NCBI GenBank assembly: GCA_016936815.1
Contig: JAFGXD010000074.1
Location: forward strand, 1-43,943
Source of the DNA: Bacteroidales bacterium
GTDB taxonomy: Bacteria; Bacteroidota; Bacteroidia; Bacteroidales; GWF2-38-335
Direction: 5' to 3'
Length of the DNA stretch: 43,943 nt
Shown here one piece after another: positions 37,832-43,943 of the stretch. The notes beneath the pieces are model-generated. The model searched no databases. It saw only the letters and a list, made by a program, of their open reading frames with translations, and was not told the origin of the DNA. How positions within the stretch are numbered: position 1 is the first letter of the stretch; each line of letters starts with the position of its first letter. The position numbers and the translations under genes were made by a program.

Positions 37832-38983
37832 ATGGAAAAGATTCCTTTCAATAAAAAATATATTACCGGTAAGGAGAAAGAATTTCTATATGATTTGCTT
37901 TTAAACACAAATCTGGAAGCAGAAAAGAAATATTCTAAAATGGCGGAAAAACTGCTTTCAGAATTATTTGGTTATAAGAATGTTTTTCTTACGCATAGCA
38001 GCACGGCGGCATTGGAAATAATTGCTTTAGCTTTAGAAGTTAATAAAGAAGATGAAATAATAATGCCCTCATATACTTACGTGAGTACTGCCGGTGCTTT
38101 TGTGCTTCAAAATGCTATTCCGGTTTTTGCAGATACTGAAAATGAAGTTCCATTAATTTCGGCAAGCTCTGTTAACAAATTAATAAACAAGAAAACAAAA
38201 GCAATTGTACCGGTTCACTATGGAGGATTAATGTGTAATATGGATAGAATAAACAATTTGGCAAAAAAATCAGGCCTTTATGTTGTTGAAGATGCCGCAC
38301 ATGCTCTGGGCTCATATTACAAAGGTAAACCGGCAGGTTCATTGGGGCATTTCGGAATTATTTCGTTTCACGACACAAAAAATATTTTTGCAGGAAAAGG
38401 AGGTGCCTTAATAGTTAATGATGAAAGTTTTCTCTCAAAAGTTGGGAAAATATATTTTAACGGAACCAACAGGCAAGATTATTTAGATGGCAAAACCACT
38501 GCATACGAATGGGTTGAAAAGGGTTCGTCTTTTGAAATATCGGAATTTAATGCCGCTGTTTTATGTGCTCAATTATTGAATTATAAGGAAATAAATGCGT
38601 TACGCACTAAAATTTGGAACAAATACCATTCCGAGCTGTCGTGTTTAAAAAACGATATTTTATTACCTTTAAATAATGTGGAAAACAGTCATAACTCTCA
38701 CATTTTTTACATTGTTGCAAAAAACAATGAGGAAAAAAAATCGTTTATTAACTTTATGAATAAAAACGGAATAGATTGTAGATTTCATTTTCAAGCACTA
38801 CATAAATCTCAGTATTATAAGAAATATAGAAAAATACAACTAAAACAAACAGAAAAATTTTCCGATTGTTTGGTACGACTTCCAATTTTTCCTAAAATGA
38901 ACGAGAAAATGCAGGATTTTGTAATTGAAAAAGTTAAGGAATTTTATTCTTCAGCGTCTTCAAATTCCTCAGCATCTAGATAA
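37832..38983 (+). CDS. wecE: DegT/DnrJ/EryC1 aminotransferase, dTDP-4-amino-4,6-dideoxygalactose transaminase type
   Basis: IPFNKKYITGKEKEFL; FLTHSSTAALEIIALAL; MPSYTYVSTAGAFVLQNAIPVFAD; VVEDAAHALGSYYKGKPAGSLGHFGIISFHDTKNIFAGKGGALIVND. Confidence 0.88.
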   Translation: MEKIPFNKKYITGKEKEFLYDLLLNTNLEAEKKYSKMAEKLLSELFGYKNVFLTHSSTAALEIIALALEVNKEDEIIMPSYTYVSTAGAFVLQNAIPVFADTENEVPLISASSVNKLINKKTKAIVPVHYGGLMCNMDRINNLAKKSGLYVVEDAAHALGSYYKGKPAGSLGHFGIISFHDTKNIFAGKGGALIVNDESFLSKVGKIYFNGTNRQDYLDGKTTAYEWVEKGSSFEISEFNAAVLCAQLLNYKEINALRTKIWNKYHSELSCLKNDILLPLNNVENSHNSHIFYIVAKNNEEKKSFINFMNKNGIDCRFHFQALHKSQYYKKYRKIQLKQTEKFSDCLVRLPIFPKMNEKMQDFVIEKVKEFYSSASSNSSASR

Positions 38984-40107
38984 GCTTCCTTTCTATGGCC
39001 AAATAAAGATACAACAAAACCCGAAGTTATACCGAAAATAATTGCAGCTACAAGAGTTATAACAATTCCCAATAATTGAGTTCCGGCGTCTAATCCGTTT
39101 ACAATAGGAATTGCTGCCAAACCGCCTAATAAACCGGGTAATCCGTGAAGATTTGTTACACCGCAGGTATCAACAGCTTTAAGGAACTTTGATTGTCGTT
39201 TCTGAATAATTGCAAAACCAATTGTTGAAATTGCTCCCGCCAAAACACCAATAACCAAAGCCTCTTTATGTGAAGCATGGTCGCAAGTGGAACCAATGGC
39301 AACACCACCTGCTAAAGCAGCATTTGCAATATCGGCAATATTAATTTTTCCTCTAATTAAAACGGATACTATGTATGTAATTATAGTTGAGGCACATAAA
39401 GCTAGAAATACATTAACAACAGTATGAGGAATTAATTCAGGAGGCACAAGGGCTGCACAAAAACTTGGCCAAAAAACCCATAACACCATACTACCCAGCA
39501 TAGAATACCTGTCGCTTGTAGCATCGGCTTCTATTGGAGTTTCTAATTCCCTTTTTGATGTTAATGAGAGAGCAGCTCCTAGTCCGAAAAATGCGCCAAA
39601 AGCGTGAATAATAATTGAACCTCCTGTGTCGGCAATTTGCCCTGTCATTATCCCTATTCCATCTTCAAGAATTACCCATTCGTTAATCATATAGAAAGGT
39701 ATAAACATGGCACCCAAAATTAAATATTGGTACATTTTTACCCTTCCTAATATAGCTCCTGCTGTAATTAATAAACTTGCTGCAGCAAATTCGGCAAGAA
39801 TAAGAGTTTCAATTTCTCCCTTTTTCTCACTAAAAACTTCAAAATCGCAAAGTATAAAATACAAAGGAATAGAAATACTTACCAGCAACATAGTAGCTGT
39901 TAGGGCCGATCGTCCATATTTTTTTACAAAAACCATAAGAAATCCAAAACCTAATAGCAACATTGCCATTATATGAATGGAACGGTTGTATTGTTGTACT
40001 TCAAGTACCGATGATTGAAAAGATTGCTCGGCTTGAGCATAAGTTTGAATAACAGATACTAATAGCAAAATGCCGGTAAGCATCAAAACACGATTAAATG
40101 TTTTCAT
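38944..40107 (-). CDS. Rh-type (Rhesus family) ammonium channel
   Basis: DTGGSIIIHAFGAFFGLGAALSLTS; GSMVLWVFWPSFCAALV; IANAALAGGVAIGSTCDHASHKEALVIGVLAGAISTIGF; DTCGVTNLHGLPGLLGGLA. Twin-His candidates in IHAFGA and NLHG. Cleavable signal peptide MKTFNRVLMLTGILLLVSVIQTYAQ. Confidence 0.85.
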   Translation of the reverse strand: MKTFNRVLMLTGILLLVSVIQTYAQAEQSFQSSVLEVQQYNRSIHIMAMLLLGFGFLMVFVKKYGRSALTATMLLVSISIPLYFILCDFEVFSEKKGEIETLILAEFAAASLLITAGAILGRVKMYQYLILGAMFIPFYMINEWVILEDGIGIMTGQIADTGGSIIIHAFGAFFGLGAALSLTSKRELETPIEADATSDRYSMLGSMVLWVFWPSFCAALVPPELIPHTVVNVFLALCASTIITYIVSVLIRGKINIADIANAALAGGVAIGSTCDHASHKEALVIGVLAGAISTIGFAIIQKRQSKFLKAVDTCGVTNLHGLPGLLGGLAAIPIVNGLDAGTQLLGIVITLVAAIIFGITSGFVVSLFGHRKEAYLDAEEFEDAEE

Positions 40108-40198
40108 TTCATATTGGTGTTAGTTAATAAATAGTTGTTTCAAAATAGTTAGTCCTCAAATGTAGGTGTTTTACTTATTCTAAAATACGTGTATTACG

Positions 40199-40214
40199 GA
40201 TGTTATTCAACATC
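40199..40214. repeat. Inverted repeat GATGTT-ATTC-AACATC upstream of the Rh gene
   Basis: Perfect 6-bp arms, about 92 bp from the Rh start codon, in the divergent intergenic region. Confidence 0.6.
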
Positions 40215-40345
40215 AAGTATACTAGCATGTAAATTTCCTGATTTTGAAAATTAATTAAAAGGAATTTGACAAAGCAAGAAACGTATGCTTTTATTGTTGA
40301 TAATAAATAAATTAGCTTATTAAGAATAGCCCTAGTATAAACATA

Positions 40346-40363
40346 TAAGGTATTTCAACCTTA
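40346..40363. repeat. Inverted repeat TAAGGT-ATTTCA-ACCTTA in the same intergenic region
   Basis: Perfect 6-bp arms, about 88 bp upstream of ATG 40452. Confidence 0.55.
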
Positions 40364-40451
40364 AAAAAAATGGGTAATTTATCTCTTTTTGTAGCTTATA
40401 GTTTGATATAATTTTACATCGTGATTAAGAGACAAACAAAAATTCTGTACC

Positions 40452-41147
40452 ATGAAAAAAAATATACTTATTACGGCTTTTTCCCTTCTATTTCTGGGCT
40501 TGTTTTCACAAGATACTATAATTCAAATGAATGGGAAGTTTATTAATGGAAAAGTATTATCAGCCGATAATATGTCTATAATGTATGAACTAAACAAAAA
40601 CAATAAGACTAAGATTAAGGAAATGTTTGTTGAAGATTTGTTTGCCATAAAATATTCCGATAGCATCAGTTACTTTTATTCTCAGGATACACTAAATGGA
40701 TATTTTTACTCGGTTGATGAAATGTACAGCTTTGTGCTTGGAGAATACTACGCAAGAAATTACTACAAGGCTCCTCTTTCAACTATTGGCGGTTTTATTA
40801 CAGGATTTGCCGGCGGTATTATTGGTTTCTGGGGTTTTACCATTCCAACAGGATATGCAATGCTTACAGGTTCTGCCGACCCGCAATTTATTACAAACAA
40901 ACCCTTACCCATAAAGCAAGATTTTGAATATTTGGCCAAAACACCTGATGTTTCAATAAAATCGGGATATTCCGGTTCTACTATTATTACATCTCCAAAA
41001 ACCAATTATTTACTTTTAGAAAAGCCTTTCTATGAAGGTTACAATGCTCAGGCAAAAGATAAGAAAACAAAAAATGCAGTAAAAGGAGGAATATTAGGTT
41101 TTGCTGCTTTAGTTGCTACTTCGTATATCCTACTATCTCTCAAATAG
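40452..41147 (+). CDS. Exported/membrane protein of unknown function
   Basis: 231 aa; signal peptide MKKNILITAFSLLFLGLFS; DTIIQMNGKFINGKVLSADNMSIMYELNKNNKTKIKEMFVEDLFAIKY; Gly-rich TM STIGGFITGFAGGIIGFWGF. Confidence 0.75.
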   Translation: MKKNILITAFSLLFLGLFSQDTIIQMNGKFINGKVLSADNMSIMYELNKNNKTKIKEMFVEDLFAIKYSDSISYFYSQDTLNGYFYSVDEMYSFVLGEYYARNYYKAPLSTIGGFITGFAGGIIGFWGFTIPTGYAMLTGSADPQFITNKPLPIKQDFEYLAKTPDVSIKSGYSGSTIITSPKTNYLLLEKPFYEGYNAQAKDKKTKNAVKGGILGFAALVATSYILLSLK

Positions 41148-41178
41148 TTTTTTCATACTCAATGTTTAAGTCAAGGTT

Positions 41179-41211
41179 AAGCCACCCAAACTTCCACGGG
41201 TGGCTTTTTTT
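41179..41211 (+). terminator. Rho-independent terminator
   Basis: AAGCCACCC-aaacttccac-GGGTGGCTT followed by a T-run. Confidence 0.85.
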
Positions 41212-43789
41212 ATTCTTCATCCTCATCCCAAACTATGGTAAATGGGGCTTTTTTCTCTTCTTTTTCTTTCTCTTCTTTTGCTTTAATAACTGATGAATCG
41301 TTTTTAAACAAACCAAGTTCTTCGTTTAAAAGTGTTTTTACTTTAGAGCCTTCTTCCTTTATTATTGTCTTAATATGTTCAACTTCTCTTTTAGTATCGT
41401 AGCTAATTTTGTAATCATCAACATTGCCCTTGATTGTTAAAAACAGGCTGGTTTTACCTAAACCATCATCTTCTATTACACCAAACTCACTATTTTCAGT
41501 TTTATTAGCTTTTGCCTTCTTAAAAAGAAAATCTGAAAGCAAAATTTTCAAATGATATTCAATGTTGTTATCGAATGTATGCTCTCCAAAAAGACTAATT
41601 CCAAATGCCGAGCTCTTTATTTCCATTTCAGGAATTTTTATTGTTTTCTCCTTAATGTAAATTGTATTTGAAAGCTCTTCGAATTTAATGTGGCTAAGTT
41701 CAGAAAGGGAAATAAATTGCGATAATTGTTCCATAGGCTCAAATTTTATAAGCTCACCGTTCTTAATGTTCATTTTTCCTTCGGCAATTATTTCCTTTTC
41801 ATCAACTTCAAAATCGTTGTACCAAAGGCCACTTAATTTAATTTGCCCATCTACTTTACCTTTTAAATGACTGTCGACCAAAAAATCCTGACCGAAATTG
41901 CTAAAACTGTAAAACAACTTTGTAATATCAATATTTTCCAATTTCGATTCGGTTTGCACAATAAAATTATAATCTTTATCCTGAATAATGGAAACATTAG
42001 TTTTTAAAGTTCCCTCCAGAGTGTTAAAAGATAGATTTCTAGCATCGATACGAAGATTTGAATAGTTAAATTTTCCCACCATTTTTGAAGCTTCAAATTT
42101 GCCAAACGAAAAACTTCCAAGTTTTAATCCTACGTTAATATTTATGTCTTTAGGCAAAATAATATAATCTTCAACGCTATTTCCCTCGCTAAGACTAGCA
42201 ACCGGCATAACATCTTCTATTCTAAGCTTTTCACTAGAAATTTCTCCTACAACTTCAATTACCTGATTATCTAAAAACATATATGAAATTATATTTTTGA
42301 AATATCCTCTGGTAAAAAAGTCAGAATCATTTAGATTAAATCGCAGACTATCAATTTTTAAATCGTTGTTTTTAAACTGAAAACGTGCAGAAAGGTTTTT
42401 AAGATAATAGTCGTATTTCTTCATTTGTAGTGACACGCCTTGCATTTCAATATAGCCTTGTGTTTTAGACTTAATGAAGTCGTCGCGTGTTATTTCCTCA
42501 AAACTATTAATATTTCCGGTAAAAATTATATTTCCTCTTGCAATTCCCTGCATTTCTTCAACATCCTTAAATTCGAAGAAATCGTAAATTTCCGACAAAT
42601 CTGAATTCAAATCCATATTTAATCTAACTTTAGGCGACTCCATATTTTCCATTAAAAAATCTCCCGAAATCTCCGAATTTCCAATAACTGTGCTAAAATT
42701 ATTAAGTCTAAGTGAAGATGGAATTTTTTCTGCTTTGTTACCATTGTTATATTCACCATTCAAATTAAGCCGGGTAAGGGTTAAATCTACTCCTTTTCTT
42801 GTTACAGTTCCATTATCTACACCAAATTTAATTATTGTTTGTGGTATTGACGATTTTGAAATTAGTCCCTTAATCTCGGCTGTAAAATAGAAATTTCCTT
42901 TGCTGTCGAAATCTTTTGTTTGCTTTTTGAATTGGTTGGGCAACAAGGAAAGGAAAGTTCTAATATTAATATTTCTTCCTGAAATATTCAAATCGATTTC
43001 AGGAGTTTTGTTATCTAAGAAAAAGCCGTTTAAATCAAAAACAAGGTCAGCAATTTTTATTGTTCCTTTTTTTATTTTATATGTTGAATTGTTTACGTCT
43101 AAATCTATATTTACGGTTGTTTTATTATTATTTAGATAATTAATATGATCAAAAACTAAGTTTTTTATAGCAAGTTCACCTTTAGTTTTAAGCAAATACG
43201 ATTCAGAAGAGAAATTTCCACTTAGAGCAAAGTCATCTGCAAAGGATTGAAAATCAATATTTTTAACATTATCCACGTAATTTATTGCCATTTTGGTGAG
43301 CTTAATATTTTTAAGCGCAAGGTCAAAATCCGAGGATTGAGCTGTTGAGTCATTTTTAAAGATATGATAATTGTCCTTTCCTTTCGAATCTACGCACACA
43401 TTAGCGTAGCCTTTATCTATGTGGATTTTTTTAATTTTATAATTGCCGGTAAAAATATCAATAACATTAAACTGAAGATAAAGGCTTTCTGAATTAAAAA
43501 GCACTTGCGAATTTACCGTTCCAAATTCATTATGGTTAATACCATCTGGAGAATAGGCTGTAATATATTTGAATTCCAGAGAGGCATCAGGAAATTTAGA
43601 AAAAACCGAAAATTCTAAATCCTGAACGTCAATTTCGCAATTTAAAGATTTTTCTAATTCTGCAACAAATACCTTTTTTATCTCATCTTCATAAAAATAA
43701 ATAATTACAAAGCCGGTTAACCCCGTTAAAAGAAACAGAGACAATACGCTTATAATAAACCATTTAAGTATTTTTTTTGCGCGTTTCAC
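41210..43789 (-). CDS. AsmA family protein
   Basis: N-terminal TM then AELEKSLNCEIDVQDLEFSVFSKFPDASLEFKYITAYSP; long beta-rich body; C-terminal AsmA-like region LSGLWYNDFEVDEKEIIAEGKMNIKNGELIKFEPMEQLSQFI. Confidence 0.85.
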   Translation of the reverse strand: MKRAKKILKWFIISVLSLFLLTGLTGFVIIYFYEDEIKKVFVAELEKSLNCEIDVQDLEFSVFSKFPDASLEFKYITAYSPDGINHNEFGTVNSQVLFNSESLYLQFNVIDIFTGNYKIKKIHIDKGYANVCVDSKGKDNYHIFKNDSTAQSSDFDLALKNIKLTKMAINYVDNVKNIDFQSFADDFALSGNFSSESYLLKTKGELAIKNLVFDHINYLNNNKTTVNIDLDVNNSTYKIKKGTIKIADLVFDLNGFFLDNKTPEIDLNISGRNINIRTFLSLLPNQFKKQTKDFDSKGNFYFTAEIKGLISKSSIPQTIIKFGVDNGTVTRKGVDLTLTRLNLNGEYNNGNKAEKIPSSLRLNNFSTVIGNSEISGDFLMENMESPKVRLNMDLNSDLSEIYDFFEFKDVEEMQGIARGNIIFTGNINSFEEITRDDFIKSKTQGYIEMQGVSLQMKKYDYYLKNLSARFQFKNNDLKIDSLRFNLNDSDFFTRGYFKNIISYMFLDNQVIEVVGEISSEKLRIEDVMPVASLSEGNSVEDYIILPKDININVGLKLGSFSFGKFEASKMVGKFNYSNLRIDARNLSFNTLEGTLKTNVSIIQDKDYNFIVQTESKLENIDITKLFYSFSNFGQDFLVDSHLKGKVDGQIKLSGLWYNDFEVDEKEIIAEGKMNIKNGELIKFEPMEQLSQFISLSELSHIKFEELSNTIYIKEKTIKIPEMEIKSSAFGISLFGEHTFDNNIEYHLKILLSDFLFKKAKANKTENSEFGVIEDDGLGKTSLFLTIKGNVDDYKISYDTKREVEHIKTIIKEEGSKVKTLLNEELGLFKNDSSVIKAKEEKEKEEKKAPFTIVWDEDEE

Positions 43790-43943
43790 TTTTATATTTT
43801 TTTCGCAGTTACGAAGATATTTTAATAATGCATTAAGTAAACGACCAATAAGCAGATTTTATTAATATTAACGTGTTAGCAACTTATTTAGTGTTAAAAG
43901 AAACTATGTTATTGGTAACTAGTTTACTGAAAAAGAATTTATC

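Overview
This 43.9 kb window reads as chromosomal DNA from a Bacteroidetes/Bacteroidota organism. The support is AT-rich coding DNA, TAnnTTTG-type -7 promoter boxes, and Bacteroidetes-typical families (S46 dipeptidyl-peptidase, DUF5916, DUF3127, DUF4175, YfhO). It is densely packed with about 30 protein-coding genes and one tRNA-Arg(TCG). I saw no CRISPR array, transposase, integrase, rRNA or obvious phage genes. Recognisable housekeeping genes are tpiA, prmA, ruvB and ybeY. Cell-surface and glycan genes include a flippase (partial, left edge), YfhO-type membrane protein, GT2 glycosyltransferase, LPG-synthase-TM-like protein, WecE-type aminotransferase and an AsmA-like protein. Several exported proteins are poorly characterised: a 1568-aa protein, a two-domain regulatory-domain lipoprotein, an OmpA-N-terminal fusion, a beta-trefoil lipoprotein, and two tandem tiny acidic exported proteins. 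I found no complete, unambiguous new system. The best leads are: (i) the tandem small exported proteins sharing the near-C-terminal motif EPVPGAEIYLEQxP; (ii) a strong intrinsic terminator ending 3 nt before the start codon of a TPR-SpoIIE phosphatase gene; (iii) a ~430-nt non-coding interval with a long terminator-like hairpin and a competing upstream sequence; (iv) an Rh-type rather than Amt-type ammonium channel whose gene end overlaps a convergent aminotransferase; (v) the 1568-aa exported protein. All family assignments come from reading motifs by eye; no database search was run.
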